Shown: positions 30,674-42,025, numbered from the stretch's first letter. The stretch is DNA of 64,000 nt from Buttiauxella sp. A111 (GCF_014189855.1 NZ_BJFN01000001.1:1054001-1118000); one strand, 5' to 3'. Notes: generated by a model not told the origin, from the letters alone. Program-made: numbers and translations.

Positions 30674-31678
30674 ATGCAACCCATTCAGGGGGTGACAGCG
30701 CACCCTCCGGGGGAACCCCCCTCCACACCTTCAGCGGCCGGCGAACTTCCGCTTTCCACTCAGCAACGTACCGTACTGGAACGTCTGGTCACGCGCCTTG
30801 TTGCACTCAGTCAGCAACAAAGTGCCGAAGTGTGGGCGGGACTCAAGCATGATCTCGGGCTAAAAAGTGAAACGCCTTTATTATCGCGTCACTTTCCAGC
30901 GGCTGAACAAAATCTCAATCAGCGTCTGGGCAATGCCCAAACCACTCACGCCAACCGCCAGGTCGTTCAGCAACTTAGCGAGCTTCTGCCTCAGGGCAAT
31001 AATCGCCAGGCCGTTAGCGACTATATTCGCCAGCAATTTGGCCAGAGCGCACTGAGCCAACTCACGCCAGAGCAATTAAAAAGCGTCCTGACGTTATTAC
31101 AAAATAACCAGTTGGCGATTCCGCAACCGCAACAGCGCCAGGCGACCGATCGCCCGCTGCTTCCGGCTGAACATAACGCGTTAAATAAACAAGTTGCTAA
31201 ACTGGCTGCCGCGACGGGCGAGTCTGGAAAGCTAATCTGGCAGTCGATGCTTGAGCTGTCTGGGGTTAAAACGGGCGATCTGATCCCAGCCAAACACTTC
31301 ACTTTGCTGACCACATGGCTCCAGGCGCGTCAAACATTGAGCCAGCAGCATACGCCGACACTGCATACTCTCCAGGCCGCGCTTAAACAGCCACTGGAAC
31401 CTGCTGAATGGAAAGAAATTACCGATTATTCCCTGCAGCGTTTTCAAGCGACACCTCAGACATTACTGACCACCGCGCAGGTGCAGGATATCTTGAATCA
31501 GGTGTTTTTGAAGCGGGCGGAACGCCTGCCAGCTGCGCTTGAGGTTCATCATGTTCACCCCATCGCCAGCCCAATATTGTCGCCGTTTATCGAGCCGATG
31601 AAGTTGATCAGTGCTCACCCAGGGATGGCCTTTGTCGCATTGATTGTGGTGATGATTTTACTGTGGATAGTGATATAG
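30674..31678 (+). CDS. flk: Flk, flagellar assembly regulator/membrane protein
   Basis: 334-residue protein with a proline-rich N-terminus, a long soluble helical region and a single C-terminal transmembrane segment (MAFVALIVVMILLWIVI), hence tail-anchored. In Salmonella Flk prevents premature switching of secretion specificity before P- and L-ring completion. Blocks such as TPLLSRHFPAAEQNL and QQRQATDRPLLPAEHNAL are conserved with E. coli. Divergent from pdxB. Confidence 0.92.
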   Translation: MQPIQGVTAHPPGEPPSTPSAAGELPLSTQQRTVLERLVTRLVALSQQQSAEVWAGLKHDLGLKSETPLLSRHFPAAEQNLNQRLGNAQTTHANRQVVQQLSELLPQGNNRQAVSDYIRQQFGQSALSQLTPEQLKSVLTLLQNNQLAIPQPQQRQATDRPLLPAEHNALNKQVAKLAAATGESGKLIWQSMLELSGVKTGDLIPAKHFTLLTTWLQARQTLSQQHTPTLHTLQAALKQPLEPAEWKEITDYSLQRFQATPQTLLTTAQVQDILNQVFLKRAERLPAALEVHHVHPIASPILSPFIEPMKLISAHPGMAFVALIVVMILLWIVI

Positions 31679-31682
31679 CAGA

Positions 31683-31706
31683 TTGCCACCCCGCAAAGGG
31701 TGGCAA
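31683..31706. terminator. Bidirectional hairpin between flk and yfcJ
   Basis: TTGCCACCC/GGGTGGCAA stem with a six-base loop between the convergent stops of flk and yfcJ. No long T-run. Confidence 0.65.
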
Positions 31707-31709
31707 AGA

Positions 31710-32891
31710 TCACTTGCGAAAAGCGATCAGCGTAACAATGATGCCCACTACCGCGGATATCGCCCCTGCTAAAAACACCGAAGGATAACCCATTGATGTC
31801 GCTAATAATCCCGTCAACGGGCCAGCGACGCCGTAAGAGATATCCTGAAACGCAGCATAGCCGCCCAGTGCTGTACCACGCACTTGTGCCGGAACGCGTT
31901 TTACCACTTCAACCCCGAGCGCCGGGAATATCAGTGAACAACCGCAACCCGTGAGTGCCGCCCCCATTAACGCAATGCCCGCCCCTGGTGCTTGCCATAA
32001 CAACACTAACCCAACAGCTTCTATTACCAGTGAAACCAGTGCCACACGCACGCCGCCAAATCGGTCAGGCATCCAGCCAAAAAACACACGCATCAGGACA
32101 AAAGCACCACCAAATGCGGTGAGTGTGAAACCGGCCCAGGCCCAGCCATTGGCTGCAAAGTAGAGCGAAACAAACGTGCCAATAACGGCAAAACCCACGC
32201 CCTGCAACGCCAGACCCAATCCTGGTTTCCAGATAAGCCCAATGACCGCAAACAGCGACGGACGATCACCTTTATGCGCTGGAACGGCGCGAACACGGCC
32301 ATTGAATGCCCAGGCTACCAATGGCAACGCAATAGTCGATACACCCAGCGCAACAAACCCCCAGTGGCTATTCAACAGTAACCCCAGAGGCGCGCCGGCC
32401 GCTAATGCGCCATAAATCGCCATCCCATTCCAGGACATCACTTTACCTGAACGCGCCGGGCCAACGAGCCCCATACCCCAGGTGAGATTGCCGGTAAGCA
32501 GTTGGCTTTCACCAAAACCAAGAATCAAACGACCGACAATCAGCAAACCGAATTTCGCCATCGCATCAACAGGCAACAACGCCGCCAGCAGATAAGCGAC
32601 GCCCGCGAATGCGCAGGCGCACATTCCCTGCAAAGTCGAACGCTTCGCACCTTGCTGATCGGCCAATCGCCCTGCGTAACCACGCGTTAAAACCGTTGCG
32701 AGGAATTGAATCCCAACAGCGATCCCCACCATGGTGTTGCCATAGCCGAGTTGGTTGTGAACAAAAAGTGGGATAACTGGCAGCGGCAAGCCAACAGTCA
32801 TATAAGTGAGAAACACCGCAAAGGTGATGTTAAATAAAGACTTATTTTCTGATCGGCTATTTTTTAGCTGAGAATCAATCAATGCAGACAT
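31710..32891 (-). CDS. yfcJ: MFS transporter YfcJ
   Basis: 393-residue major facilitator with about 12 transmembrane helices; substrate not established (YhhS/YfcJ arabinose-efflux-like class). Conserved [12 protein letters not shown] between helices 2 and 3 and a related [12 protein letters not shown] in the second half. ATG at 32891 is preceded by GGAG at a good distance; the open frame extends 15 codons upstream without support. Confidence 0.92.
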   Translation of the reverse strand: MSALIDSQLKNSRSENKSLFNITFAVFLTYMTVGLPLPVIPLFVHNQLGYGNTMVGIAVGIQFLATVLTRGYAGRLADQQGAKRSTLQGMCACAFAGVAYLLAALLPVDAMAKFGLLIVGRLILGFGESQLLTGNLTWGMGLVGPARSGKVMSWNGMAIYGALAAGAPLGLLLNSHWGFVALGVSTIALPLVAWAFNGRVRAVPAHKGDRPSLFAVIGLIWKPGLGLALQGVGFAVIGTFVSLYFAANGWAWAGFTLTAFGGAFVLMRVFFGWMPDRFGGVRVALVSLVIEAVGLVLLWQAPGAGIALMGAALTGCGCSLIFPALGVEVVKRVPAQVRGTALGGYAAFQDISYGVAGPLTGLLATSMGYPSVFLAGAISAVVGIIVTLIAFRK

Positions 32892-33066
32892 ACTGCTTAC
32901 TCCATTTATTGCAGAGTAAGGCGAGGAAACCACCACGCCCTTTCCCTCTGAACGTTCAGATTAAAGGTGCGTTGGTTGACGTTGAACGCTTACGCATTAT
33001 CAAAATGATAATGTTGAGGCGTGAATAGTGCCTTCGGTGATTGATACTGTCAATAATTGTAAACAG

Positions 33067-33098
33067 CAAAAAAAACGGGGCGCCATTGGCACCCCGTT
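33067..33098 (-). terminator. Rho-independent terminator after fabB
   Basis: Minus strand AACGGGGTGCCAATGGCGCCCCGTT stem with a run of eight T, immediately after the fabB stop. Positions of the paired arms: 33074-33082 and 33089-33098. Confidence 0.93.
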
Positions 33099-33123
33099 AG
33101 GATCTATCACTTTCTGCGATAAA

Positions 33124-34341
33124 TTAAGCAGTAACTTTACGCATCACCAGAGTGGCGTTAGTTCCACCGAAACCGAAGCTGTTAGACATCACAGTGTTCA
33201 GTTTGCGCTCGGTCGTTTCAGTCACGATGTTCAGACCAGCAGCCTGCTCATCCAACACTTCAATGTTAATGCTTGGCGCGATGAAACCGTGCTCCAGCAT
33301 CAGCAGAGAGTAGATAGCCTCCTGAACGCCTGCGGCACCCAGAGAGTGACCCGTCATCGCTTTGGTCGCGGACATTGCTGGTGAGTTATTACCGAAGACT
33401 TCCTTGATTGCGCCCAGTTCTTTCACATCGCCAACCGGCGTAGAAGTCCCGTGGGTATTCAGGTAGTCAATCGGTGTATCAACACCGTGCATTGCCATCT
33501 TCATGCAACGCACCGCGCCTTCACCTGATGGAGCAACCATGTCTGCGCCATCGGACGTTGCGCCGTAGCCAACGATTTCAGCGTAGATGTGCGCGCCACG
33601 AGCCAGAGCGTGCTCCAGTTCTTCAACCACAACCATACCGCCGCCGCCTGCGATAACGAAACCGTCACGGTTTGCATCGTAAGTACGGGAAGCTTTAGTC
33701 GGGTCTTCGTTGTATTTAGTAGACAGTGCGCCCATTGCATCGAACTCACAGGCCATTTCCCAGCACAGCTCTTCGCCGCCGCCAGCAAATACGATGTCCT
33801 GCTTGCCCAATTGAATCTGCTCAACAGCGTTACCGATACAGTGCGCAGAAGTCGCACAGGCGGAGCTGATGGAGTAGTTCACACCGTGAATTTTGAACGG
33901 AGTCGCGAGGCATGCGGAAACCGCAGAACCCATCGCTTTGGTCACAACGTAAGGACCCACCGCTTTCAGGCCGCGCGGGCTACGCATTGCGTCTGCACCG
34001 AACACCTGAGATTTAGAAGAACCACCTGAACCTGCAATCAGGCCAACACGCGGGTTGCTTTGATAAACTTCTTCTTTCAAACCAGCATCTTCAATAGCTT
34101 GCTGCATTGAAAGGTAAGCATAGACAGAGGCATCGTTCATGAAACGGACCACTTTACGGTCAATCAGGCCGGTGGTGTCCAGTTTAACGTTACCCCACAC
34201 GTGGCTGCGCATTCCAGAATCTTTGAATTCTTGAGAGAAAGTGATCCCCGGGCGACCTTCACGCAGAGATGCCAGGACTTCCTGCTGGTTGTTACCGATG
34301 CTGGAAACAATGCCCAGACCAGTAATCACTGCACGTTTCAT
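33124..34341 (-). CDS. fabB: Beta-ketoacyl-ACP synthase I FabB
   Basis: 405-residue condensing enzyme for fatty acid elongation, essential for unsaturated fatty acids. Thiolase fold with catalytic Cys in [11 protein letters not shown] (about 162), His in [10 protein letters not shown] (about 297), Lys/His in [14 protein letters not shown] (about 327 and 332) and GFGGTNATL near the C-terminus. One residue shorter than E. coli in a surface loop (GSGGSSKSQ). FabR- and FadR-type sites lie upstream. Confidence 0.98.
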   Translation of the reverse strand: MKRAVITGLGIVSSIGNNQQEVLASLREGRPGITFSQEFKDSGMRSHVWGNVKLDTTGLIDRKVVRFMNDASVYAYLSMQQAIEDAGLKEEVYQSNPRVGLIAGSGGSSKSQVFGADAMRSPRGLKAVGPYVVTKAMGSAVSACLATPFKIHGVNYSISSACATSAHCIGNAVEQIQLGKQDIVFAGGGEELCWEMACEFDAMGALSTKYNEDPTKASRTYDANRDGFVIAGGGGMVVVEELEHALARGAHIYAEIVGYGATSDGADMVAPSGEGAVRCMKMAMHGVDTPIDYLNTHGTSTPVGDVKELGAIKEVFGNNSPAMSATKAMTGHSLGAAGVQEAIYSLLMLEHGFIAPSINIEVLDEQAAGLNIVTETTERKLNTVMSNSFGFGGTNATLVMRKVTA

Positions 34342-34387
34342 TCAATACCTCTTCTACTGCACGGTTTAGGATTTCGACAGGCACAAT

Positions 34388-34405
34388 AGCGTACACTTGT
34401 ACGCC
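34388..34405. promoter_or_regulatory. FabR-type palindrome upstream of fabB
   Basis: AGCGTACACTTGTACGCC, nearly perfect palindrome AGCGTACA-NN-TGTACGC(T/C), as known for the FabR repressor of fabA and fabB. Confidence 0.78.
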
Positions 34406-34406
34406 G

Positions 34407-34423
34407 AACAAGTCCGATCAGAC
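34407..34423 (-). promoter_or_regulatory. FadR-type site upstream of fabB
   Basis: Minus strand GTCTGATCGGACTTGTT fits the FadR pattern TGnTnnGAC and lies 1 bp from the FabR palindrome, the arrangement by which FadR activates fabB in E. coli. Confidence 0.7.
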
Positions 34424-34498
34424 AAATCGGCCTGAAATTTGCGCCGCTTCGCACACATCGTTACTATCCTTTCACTGCCTGCCAGACGAGTAACTTAC

Positions 34499-36499
34499 GT
34501 GAAACACGCCCCAATACAACCAGCCAATCTGGGCTTTAACGAAGAAGGTACACCTGTATCCCGAGAGTTCGACGATGTGTACTTCTCTAATGATAATGGA
34601 CTGGAGGAAACTCGTTATGTCTTTCTGGGTGGAAACCGCCTGTTAGAACGATTTTCCACTCACGATCGCTCGCTGTTTATCGTTGGTGAAAGCGGTTTTG
34701 GTACGGGACTTAACTTCCTGACGTTATGGGAAGCTTTTGCTGATTTCGTCCAAAAAGAGCCAGATGCCACCCTCCAGCGCCTGCACTTTATTAGTTTTGA
34801 AAAATTCCCGCTTACGGCGGATGATTTACGCGCCGCCCATGCCCATTGGCCTGAACTGGCACCATTTGCTGAGCAATTACAGCAACAATGGCCATTGCCG
34901 ATAGCCGGTTGTCATCGTCTTTTGCTGGATGAAGGGCGCATTACATTAGACCTGTGGTTTGGGGATATTAACGAACTCATCCCCCAATTAGATGACACAT
35001 TAAATCATCAGGTTGATGCCTGGTTCCTCGATGGCTTCGCCCCCTCGAAAAACCCAGATATGTGGACGCCGCAGCTATTTAACGCAATGGCAAGACTGGC
35101 TCGTAATGGCGGCACGCTGGCCACATTTACCTCCGCTGGATTTGTCCGTCGGGGCCTTATTGACGCCGGTTTCACGATGACTAAAAGCAAAGGCTTTGGT
35201 CGCAAGCGGGAAATGCTCACAGGTATTTTAGAAAATGCACTGGAAACCGCTGCACGCGCGCCGTGGTACGCCCGCCCTGCCGCGCAAGGTAAAGAGGTCG
35301 CCATCATTGGCGGTGGCGTTGCCAGCGCCCTGCTCTCTCTGGCGTTACTACGCCGTGGATGGCAAGTCACCTTGTATTGCGAGGATGAAGCCCCGGCACT
35401 GGGTGCCTCCGGTAATCGTCAGGGCGCACTTTATCCATTGCTGAATACGCACGACGCCGCGCTGGCAACCTTTTTCAGTGCCGCTTTTACCTTTGCCCGT
35501 CGCTTGTATGACTCACTGCCCCTCGAATTTGACCATGACTGGTGCGGCGTCACGCAATTAGGTTGGGATGAAAAAAGTCAGCATAAAATTGAGCAAATGC
35601 TGAGTCTCGAATTACCGGATGCGCTCGCACACGCGGTCGATGCACAAAGCGTGGCTCAACAATGTGGTGTGGAAATCGGTTATGGCGGCGTAACTTACCC
35701 GCTCGGTGGCTGGTTATGTCCGGCTCAACTCACCGCAGGCGTGCTGTCACTCGCAGAAAAGATGGGGCTAAAAACGCATTACCAGCATCGGGTGGAAAAC
35801 CTGACACTGACTCCGGATACATGGCAGTTGTCGTTTACAGAACACGCACCGCAGCAACATGCAGCAGTGGTGTTAGCCAACGGTTACAAAATCAATAAGT
35901 TCTCGCAAACCGAGAAAATGCCGATTTCCGCTGTGGGCGGCCAGGTCAGCCATATTCCGACGACGCCAACGCTCTCGGCATTACGCCAGGTATTGTGTTA
36001 CGACGGTTATCTGACGCCACAAAACCCGAAGAATCAGCAACATTGCATCGGTGCAAGCTATCATCGTGGCGTGGAAGAGATGCGCTATAACGATGAAGAT
36101 CAGCAACATAACCGTCAGCGTTTAATTAACTGCCTGCCGGAAGTGCAATGGCCGCAAGAAGTGGATGTTTCCTCCGGAGAAGCACGTTGCGGTGTACGCT
36201 GTGCATCACGCGATCATATGCCAATGATTGGCTCCGTTCCTGACTACAACGCCACACTTGAAGCGTATGCAACGCTTGTTGAAAACCGTGAAAATGCCAT
36301 AACTGCACCGGTTTATCCGAATTTGTTTATGCTGGTGGCACTCGGTTCGAGGGGGCTTTGCAGCGCGCCACTGGCAGCAGAGATTCTGGCAGCACAAATG
36401 AGCGATGAGCCTGTCCCAATGGATAGCGAAACACTAGCGGCGTTAAATCCTAATCGATTTTGGGTGCGGAAGTTACTGAAGGGAAGAGAAGTGAAATAA
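34499..36499 (+). CDS. mnmC: tRNA U34 mnm5s2U biosynthesis bifunctional protein MnmC
   Basis: 666-residue fusion enzyme finishing mnm5s2U at the tRNA wobble position. N-terminal methyltransferase domain (about 1-245) has the SAM loop [11 protein letters not shown] and [16 protein letters not shown]-terminal FAD-dependent oxidoreductase domain (about 265-650) begins [16 protein letters not shown] and includes GALYPLL and [13 protein letters not shown] at 34499 matches the E. coli start (M-KH-SIQPANLEF); upstream in-frame codons run into the FabR/FadR region. Confidence 0.95.
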   Translation: MKHAPIQPANLGFNEEGTPVSREFDDVYFSNDNGLEETRYVFLGGNRLLERFSTHDRSLFIVGESGFGTGLNFLTLWEAFADFVQKEPDATLQRLHFISFEKFPLTADDLRAAHAHWPELAPFAEQLQQQWPLPIAGCHRLLLDEGRITLDLWFGDINELIPQLDDTLNHQVDAWFLDGFAPSKNPDMWTPQLFNAMARLARNGGTLATFTSAGFVRRGLIDAGFTMTKSKGFGRKREMLTGILENALETAARAPWYARPAAQGKEVAIIGGGVASALLSLALLRRGWQVTLYCEDEAPALGASGNRQGALYPLLNTHDAALATFFSAAFTFARRLYDSLPLEFDHDWCGVTQLGWDEKSQHKIEQMLSLELPDALAHAVDAQSVAQQCGVEIGYGGVTYPLGGWLCPAQLTAGVLSLAEKMGLKTHYQHRVENLTLTPDTWQLSFTEHAPQQHAAVVLANGYKINKFSQTEKMPISAVGGQVSHIPTTPTLSALRQVLCYDGYLTPQNPKNQQHCIGASYHRGVEEMRYNDEDQQHNRQRLINCLPEVQWPQEVDVSSGEARCGVRCASRDHMPMIGSVPDYNATLEAYATLVENRENAITAPVYPNLFMLVALGSRGLCSAPLAAEILAAQMSDEPVPMDSETLAALNPNRFWVRKLLKGREVK

Positions 36500-36504
36500 G
36501 GGGT

Positions 36505-36578
36505 GTCGGATGTCGCTTACGCTAATCCGACCTACGATAAAACAGTTGTCGGGTGGATTAGCGTAAGCGACATCCACC
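36505..36578. repeat. Inverted REP pair (BIME-like) after mnmC
   Basis: Two palindromic units in opposite orientation: GTCGGA...TCCGAC (36505-36531) and GGTGGA...TCCACC (36552-36578), each containing the core ATTAGCGTAAGCGACAT or its complement. Classical bacterial interspersed mosaic arrangement between convergent mnmC and yfcL. Confidence 0.85.
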
Positions 36579-36586
36579 ACGGGCAA

Positions 36587-36862
36587 CTAAAACTGCGCTT
36601 TCTGGTACAAATTATCCCACATCCCCAGCACTAAAGACTGGTCGCGCGGAGAAAGCTCACCCGCTTGAATAGCTTTCTCCAGGCTATTTGACACCGCTGT
36701 GTGAAGCGCATCCGGGCTGTGGTCTTCACCGTGTTCCAGGTCCGCTACCGCCAGAGTCAGGTGGCCACGCAGATAACCGCTGGCAAACAGTTCGTCATCA
36801 CTGGCTGTCTCAACCATCTCATCAATTAGCGCCAGAATGCGTGTCTCAAATTCCGCGATCAT
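36587..36862 (-). CDS. yfcL: YfcL family protein
   Basis: 91-residue acidic helical protein ([34 protein letters not shown] in overview), conserved in gammaproteobacteria; no established function. Follows epmC in the yfcA-epmC-yfcL order, as in E. coli. Confidence 0.9.
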   Translation of the reverse strand: MIAEFETRILALIDEMVETASDDELFASGYLRGHLTLAVADLEHGEDHSPDALHTAVSNSLEKAIQAGELSPRDQSLVLGMWDNLYQKAQF

Positions 36863-36889
36863 CGTACTTCCTCTTTTTTCTGCAGGTAA

Positions 36890-37450
36890 TTAGTTCAAAT
36901 CTTCCGGCCACGGAAACTGCTCCGCTGCCAGCGGCGGCGTTTTATAAAACGCTCGCAACGCTTCAATCAATTTTGCCGTACGCGCCGGGATGCCCTCTTG
37001 CAGGTAAATCATTACCTGCGCATGAACCCGGCGTTGGAATGCAATCCTGTCCGGGTCAACATCCCCGCTCAGGTTGTCGCAACTCACATTGAACGGGAAA
37101 TTTGCCGCCATGCACAGTAACCATTCCTGCGCCTGCGGTTTAACTTCCACATCTTCGAACTGACTCTGTGTTGCGGCATCACGCCCGTCCGGGCAATACC
37201 AATAACCAAAATCCACCTGTTCACGGCGAGCTTTACCCGCGATGAGCCAGTGAGAAATCTCATGCATTCCGCTGGCGTAATAGCCATGAGCGAACACTAC
37301 GCGGTGATAAGGTATTTCCTCATCTGCTGGAAGATAGATCGGTTCGTCGTCGCCTTTAATCAGACGTGTATTAAATTCGTCTTTAAAGCAGTTATCGAAA
37401 ATGTCGATAAGTTCCTGATAATGGTGTTCTGTCATCGTTGCTGTTGTCAT
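36890..37450 (-). CDS. epmC: Elongation factor P hydroxylase EpmC (YfcM)
   Basis: 186-residue enzyme that hydroxylates the lysylated lysine of EF-P, after EpmA and EpmB. Conserved HEISHWLIAGKARRE with putative metal-binding histidines, DFGYWYCPDGRDA and HAQVMIYL are visible. The start at 37450 lies 1 nt after the yfcA stop, so it is translationally coupled; an internal ATG at 37435 would be closer to the E. coli N-terminus. Confidence 0.92.
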   Translation of the reverse strand: MTTATMTEHHYQELIDIFDNCFKDEFNTRLIKGDDEPIYLPADEEIPYHRVVFAHGYYASGMHEISHWLIAGKARREQVDFGYWYCPDGRDAATQSQFEDVEVKPQAQEWLLCMAANFPFNVSCDNLSGDVDPDRIAFQRRVHAQVMIYLQEGIPARTAKLIEALRAFYKTPPLAAEQFPWPEDLN

Positions 37451-37451
37451 C

Positions 37452-38249
37452 TTAAGCTACCCCCAACCACTGGAGGATCTCCGTTCCATGGCTATCAAAT
37501 AAGAGTTTGGCACTCATCACCGCCGAGACAATAACAATCATCGGACGGATCAGCTTTTGCCCTTTACTCAGTACCAGACGCGATCCCATACGCGCCCCTA
37601 AAAACTGCCCAATCATCATCACAAAGCCGGTTCCCCAAATCACTTTCCCACCGATGATAAACAACAGCAGACCACCCAAATTGGATGTCGCGTTTAACAC
37701 TTTGGCGTGAGCGGTAGATTTGGCAAGATTAAAACCGCAGAGGGTGACAAATGCCAGCGCATAGAACGAACCCGCACCAGGGCCGAAGAAACCGTCGTAG
37801 AACCCGACGCAACCACCCGCGACCAACGCAAATGGCAGGCCATATAAACGGCGCTGTCTGTCCTCTTCGCCGAGTTTTGGCATCAGCAAAAAATAGAGGC
37901 CGATACCGATAACCAACACGGGCAGGATTTGCCGTAGCACGTCGGACTGCACATGCTGAACCAGTAATGCCCCACTGGTTGAACCGATGAAGGTCATCAG
38001 AATATTGAGTTTCTGATCCTTCAAATTCACCACTTTTTGACGAACAAAGTAGATAGACGCTGAAACCGAACCACCGCACGCCTGGAGCTTATTGGTTGCC
38101 AACGCCTGAGCGGGTGACATCCCTGTTGCCAATAACGCTGGGATAGTTAACAAACCACCACCACCCGCCAGTGCATCAATGAACCCCGCCAGTAGTGCTA
38201 CAAAAAACAGCACCACCAGCATCAGGGGGGAAACCATAAACCATTCCAT
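37452..38249 (-). CDS. yfcA: TSUP-family inner-membrane transporter YfcA
   Basis: 265-residue polytopic protein of the TauE/SafE (TSUP) family, with around eight transmembrane helices and the duplicated GGGGLLTIPALL and GFFGPGAGSF motifs. Family members export or import sulfur-containing anions; the YfcA substrate is unknown. Co-directional and closely spaced with mepA upstream (11 nt). Confidence 0.92.
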   Translation of the reverse strand: MEWFMVSPLMLVVLFFVALLAGFIDALAGGGGLLTIPALLATGMSPAQALATNKLQACGGSVSASIYFVRQKVVNLKDQKLNILMTFIGSTSGALLVQHVQSDVLRQILPVLVIGIGLYFLLMPKLGEEDRQRRLYGLPFALVAGGCVGFYDGFFGPGAGSFYALAFVTLCGFNLAKSTAHAKVLNATSNLGGLLLFIIGGKVIWGTGFVMMIGQFLGARMGSRLVLSKGQKLIRPMIVIVSAVMSAKLLFDSHGTEILQWLGVA

Positions 38250-38260
38250 TAGCTCATCCG

Positions 38261-39085
38261 TTAGAGAACATGCTCATCAAGTAAAGCCTGACAAGAGGCC
38301 GGTATTGGGGGAGGTGTTTTTTTCTTCGATGGCGTGCTGCCCGGTGCTGGTGGCGCAAACCAACTTTGTAGTTCTGCACCACAACCGTCGCCAGGCGGCG
38401 GTAGCGGTTGATCTTCACACTCAAGGCTATCTGCCGGGCAACGCAGGCGGACATGCATATGTGCACGATGCGCAAACCACGGGCGGACTTTACGCAGCCA
38501 GTCACGATCGGCCCCGGCATCCAGACACAGTTGTTGTTTAATCGCCGGGTTGACGAAGATGCGCGTCACATCATTATCTTTCGCAGCAAGTTTAATCAGA
38601 CTGCTGATTTCAGGCTGCCACAAACTCGGCACCACATGCTGATTATCGCTGCCGACTAAATCCAGTGCTTGTGGTTTAAGGAGCTGGGCTGAGGTCCAAC
38701 GCGTTTTAGGAAGTTGCAAGAAGATGTCCACGTCCAGCCCGCTTTGGTGGCTGGCATGACCGCTGTTAAAACGCCCACCCGCCGCCATGCCCATATCACC
38801 AATCAGCACGGTACCCAAGCCAAGTTGTGTCGACTGATTGCTGAGGCGCTGGATAAACGACACTAAATCAGGATGCCCGAAATAGCGACGTTGGTCCTGT
38901 CTCATCACCTGGTAACGGGGATCATTGAGCGGTAACTCGTGGGCTCCAACGATACAACCGTTAGAAAAAGCACCGATAGATTGCGGGCTACCCGCAATCG
39001 GATGACTAATTTTCTGCCACGGTGTCGCAGCAAAAGTAGCGGCGCTAGCCAGTAATGCCAGCAGCCCCACGAGCGTTTTTTTCAT
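38261..39085 (-). CDS. mepA: Penicillin-insensitive murein endopeptidase MepA
   Basis: 274-residue periplasmic LAS-family zinc peptidase that cuts D-alanyl-meso-diaminopimelyl crosslinks. Signal peptide ends TFA-A at residue 19-20. Zinc ligands His113 and Asp120 in [11 protein letters not shown] (His110 nearby) and His211 in HRAHMHV (206-212). Cysteines for the known disulfides are retained ([19 protein letters not shown]). ATG at 39085 is 4 nt downstream of the aroC stop. Confidence 0.96.
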   Translation of the reverse strand: MKKTLVGLLALLASAATFAATPWQKISHPIAGSPQSIGAFSNGCIVGAHELPLNDPRYQVMRQDQRRYFGHPDLVSFIQRLSNQSTQLGLGTVLIGDMGMAAGGRFNSGHASHQSGLDVDIFLQLPKTRWTSAQLLKPQALDLVGSDNQHVVPSLWQPEISSLIKLAAKDNDVTRIFVNPAIKQQLCLDAGADRDWLRKVRPWFAHRAHMHVRLRCPADSLECEDQPLPPPGDGCGAELQSWFAPPAPGSTPSKKKTPPPIPASCQALLDEHVL

Positions 39086-39089
39086 CGCA

Positions 39090-40175
39090 TTACCAGCGCG
39101 GTAAAGGGAAAGTAACATCAGCATTTTGAGCACGCTGACGCAGCATATGGTCCATCAAAACAATCGCCAGCATCGCTTCGGCAATCGGCACGGCACGAAT
39201 ACCCACACAAGGATCGTGGCGGCCACGCGTTACCATCTCCACTTCTTCGCCTTCGCGATTGATGGTGCGGCCCGGAACCATGATGCTGGACGTTGGCTTC
39301 AGCGCCATATTTGCAACAATTTGCTGGCCACTGCTGATGCCACCCAGAATGCCGCCAGCGTGATTGCTCTGGAAGCCTTCTTTGGTAATTTCATCGCGGT
39401 TCTGGCTGCCACGCAGGTTAACTACGCCAAAACCATCGCCGATTTCCACGCCTTTCACCGCGTTGATACTCATCAACGCATGGGCAATATCGGCATCCAG
39501 GCGGTCGAACACTGGCTCGCCAAGACCTGGCGGCACATTATCTGCTACCACAGTGACTTTTGCACCGATAGAATCGCCGTCTTTTTTGAGCGCGCGCATC
39601 AGTTCGTCAAGAATTTCGATTTTATCGGGATCGGGACAGAAGAATGGGTTCTGCTCAACGTGTTCCCAGTCTTTAATTTCCAGCGGCACATCACCCATCT
39701 GCGTCAGACAGCCACGAATAATAATGCCGTATTTATGCGCCAGATATTTTTTAGCGATAGCCCCAGCGGCCACACGCATTGCGGTTTCACGCGCGGAAGA
39801 ACGGCCACCGCCACGGTAATCGCGCAGGCCATATTTTTGTTCGTAGGTGTAATCAGCGTGTCCAGGACGGAACACATCTTTAATCGCACTGTAGTCTTGT
39901 GAGCGCTGATCGGTGTTTTCAATTAGCAAACCGATGCTCGTACCCGTGGTCACCCCTTCGAATACACCGGAAAGGATCTTCACCTGATCAGGTTCACGAC
40001 GTTGCGTGGTGTAACGGGAAGTGCCTGGACGGCGGCGGTCGAGATCGTGTTGTAAATCGGCTTCGGTCAGCGGAATGCCTGGCGGCACACCATCCACGAT
40101 ACAACCCAACGCCACACCGTGAGACTCACCAAATGTCGTTACGCGAAATACTTGTCCAATAGAGTTTCCAGCCAT
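39090..40175 (-). CDS. aroC: Chorismate synthase AroC
   Basis: 361-residue FMN-dependent enzyme converting EPSP to chorismate, last common step of aromatic synthesis. Signatures: [16 protein letters not shown] near the N-terminus, [20 protein letters not shown] near 125, and RGSQNRDEI / [14 protein letters not shown] near 290-315. ATG at 40175 gives the E. coli length; an in-frame extension upstream lacks similarity. Confidence 0.98.
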   Translation of the reverse strand: MAGNSIGQVFRVTTFGESHGVALGCIVDGVPPGIPLTEADLQHDLDRRRPGTSRYTTQRREPDQVKILSGVFEGVTTGTSIGLLIENTDQRSQDYSAIKDVFRPGHADYTYEQKYGLRDYRGGGRSSARETAMRVAAGAIAKKYLAHKYGIIIRGCLTQMGDVPLEIKDWEHVEQNPFFCPDPDKIEILDELMRALKKDGDSIGAKVTVVADNVPPGLGEPVFDRLDADIAHALMSINAVKGVEIGDGFGVVNLRGSQNRDEITKEGFQSNHAGGILGGISSGQQIVANMALKPTSSIMVPGRTINREGEEVEMVTRGRHDPCVGIRAVPIAEAMLAIVLMDHMLRQRAQNADVTFPLPRW

Positions 40176-40218
40176 CTTCTTTCCGTTATCGTTTTTCGTT
40201 GTGTTGTGAGCAAAAGAA

Positions 40219-40236
40219 GACGGGCCTGAAGGCCCG
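40219..40236 (-). terminator. Hairpin between prmB and aroC
   Basis: CGGGCC/GGCCCG stem with a four-base loop, followed on the minus strand by TCTTCTTTTG. Possible terminator or attenuator between the two genes. Confidence 0.65.
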
Positions 40237-40246
40237 CCTGTACTGA

Positions 40247-41179
40247 TCAATCTTTATAGATGCTGAAGTGTTCACGCGCATCGATCAATTGCGCTTTGGT
40301 CAGCATAAATACGCCGTCGCCGCCGTTGTCAAACTCAAGCCAGGTGAACGGCACATCCGGGTACTGATCCATCAGATGTACCATGCTGTTCCCGACTTCA
40401 CAAATCAGGACGCCACCATCAGCGAGGTAGTCTGGAGCACATGCCAGAATACGACGCGCCAGTTTCAGACCATCGCTACCCGCAGCCAGACCCAGCTCAG
40501 GTTCGAAGCGGAATTCGCCCGGCAGATCAGACATATCTTCTGCATCCACATACGGGGGATTAGTCACGATAATGTCGTACTGAACTTTTGGCAGGTCGCG
40601 GAACAGGTCGGAACGAATTGGGGTTACTTGATTTTCCAGACCGTGCTCAGCAATGTTTTGCTCGGCAACAGCCAATGCATCAAGAGAAATATCGACCGCA
40701 TCGACTTCTGCATTCTGGAATTCGTAAGCGCAAGCGATGGCAATACAGCCGCTGCCGGTACACATATCAAGAATATGCAGCGGTTCCTGGTCGAACAGAC
40801 CCGCAAAGCGGTTAGTGATAAGCTCACCAATCGGGGAACGCGGCACCAGCACACGTTCATCGACATAAAATTCGTGACCGCAGAACCAGGCTTTGTTGGT
40901 GAGATAAGCTACCGGGATACGCTCATTTACACGGCGAATAACGCGTTCAACGATACGATGGCGTTCGCTTGGCGTCAGGCGCGCCGTACGCATATCTTCA
41001 GGAATATCCAGCGGCAGATAGAGGCTTGGCAGCACTAACTGAACGGCTTCGTCCCACGGATTATCGGTGCCGTGTCCATACCAGATGTTGGCGGCGCTAA
41101 AACGACTTACTGCCCAGCGCAGCATATCCTGAATGGTGTGCAGTTCATTCACTGCCTCATCGGCGAAAATTTTATCCAC
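40247..41179 (-). CDS. prmB: Ribosomal protein uL3 glutamine methyltransferase PrmB
   Basis: 310-residue SAM-dependent N5-glutamine methyltransferase modifying Gln150 of ribosomal protein L3. SAM motif [15 protein letters not shown] near residue 138 and catalytic NPPYVD near 208. Upstream of aroC as in E. coli, divergent from smrB. Confidence 0.96.
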   Translation of the reverse strand: MDKIFADEAVNELHTIQDMLRWAVSRFSAANIWYGHGTDNPWDEAVQLVLPSLYLPLDIPEDMRTARLTPSERHRIVERVIRRVNERIPVAYLTNKAWFCGHEFYVDERVLVPRSPIGELITNRFAGLFDQEPLHILDMCTGSGCIAIACAYEFQNAEVDAVDISLDALAVAEQNIAEHGLENQVTPIRSDLFRDLPKVQYDIIVTNPPYVDAEDMSDLPGEFRFEPELGLAAGSDGLKLARRILACAPDYLADGGVLICEVGNSMVHLMDQYPDVPFTWLEFDNGGDGVFMLTKAQLIDAREHFSIYKD

Positions 41180-41350
41180 GTTGCCCTCCGCAGGCCGTTC
41201 ACGCTAATTCAATAATCGATTAGTTTGCCATGAAGACCGCGACAAATCAGCATTTCAATTACTGTCACTGCGGGGAAAGTTCCGTTTTATTTAGTGATGG
41301 ACGGCAAACCAGGTAAACTGGCGACAAAACGAATGCGAGACAAGAAAAAG

Positions 41351-41902
41351 ATGAAAAAGAAAACTCCGCTCAGCGTTGATGATCAGAACCTTTTCCGTGA
41401 TTTGATGAGCGGCACGAAAAAATTGACTCAGGACACCATTGTTCATCGCCCGATGCGCAAGAAAGTCCAGGAAGTCCCGGTGAAACGGCTGTTACAAGAG
41501 CAAGCCGATGCCAGCCATTATTTTTCCGATGAATTCCAGCCACGGTTGGCAACGGAAGGTCCGACGCGATATGTGCGCGAGGACGTCAGCCATTTTGAGC
41601 TTAAAAAAATTCGTCGAGGTGATTATTCGCCAGAACTTTTCCTCGATTTGCATGGCCTGACGCAGCTGCAAGCGAAACAGGAATTAGGGGCGTTGATCGC
41701 GGCCTGTCGTCGTGAACATGTATTTTGTGCAAGCGTCATGCATGGGCATGGAAAACACATTCTGAAGCAGCAAACGCCGCTGTGGTTGGCGCAACATCCA
41801 CATGTCATGGCATTTCACCAGGCGCCGAAAGAGTACGGCGGTGATTCTGCATTGTTGGTGTTGATTGAAATAGAAGAGTGGCTGCCGCCGGAATTACCGT
41901 AG
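41351..41902 (+). CDS. smrB: Ribosome rescue endonuclease SmrB
   Basis: 183-residue Smr-domain protein that cleaves mRNA at collided ribosomes. The Smr domain occupies about residues 95-175 with [15 protein letters not shown] (DLH motif), [13 protein letters not shown] (HGxG motif) and [11 protein letters not shown]; the N-terminal helical extension that recruits SmrB to disomes is present. ATG at 41351 matches E. coli. Confidence 0.95.
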   Translation: MKKKTPLSVDDQNLFRDLMSGTKKLTQDTIVHRPMRKKVQEVPVKRLLQEQADASHYFSDEFQPRLATEGPTRYVREDVSHFELKKIRRGDYSPELFLDLHGLTQLQAKQELGALIAACRREHVFCASVMHGHGKHILKQQTPLWLAQHPHVMAFHQAPKEYGGDSALLVLIEIEEWLPPELP

Positions 41903-41919
41903 CACTGAGCTGCCTGATG

Positions 41920-42006
41920 CCCTCACCCCGCCCCTCTCCCACAGGGAGAGGGAGAAAACGCCAGATACCTTCACCCGCGGGTAGAGGGAGAAAACGCCAG
42001 ATACCT
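41920..42006. repeat. CCCTCACCC-type repeat with a tandem segment
   Basis: CCCTCACCCCGCCCCTCTCCCACAGGGAGAGGG inverted unit, then GAGGGAGAAAACGCCAGATACCT present twice about 38 bp apart. Between smrB and the terminator shared with sixA. Confidence 0.75.
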
Positions 42007-42025
42007 CGACCGTCGCCACAAACAG

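Noticed and set aside
39126-39902. 258-codon plus-strand open frame opposite aroC
   Set aside because: Antisense of a conserved enzyme gene; His/Asn-rich artefactual composition.
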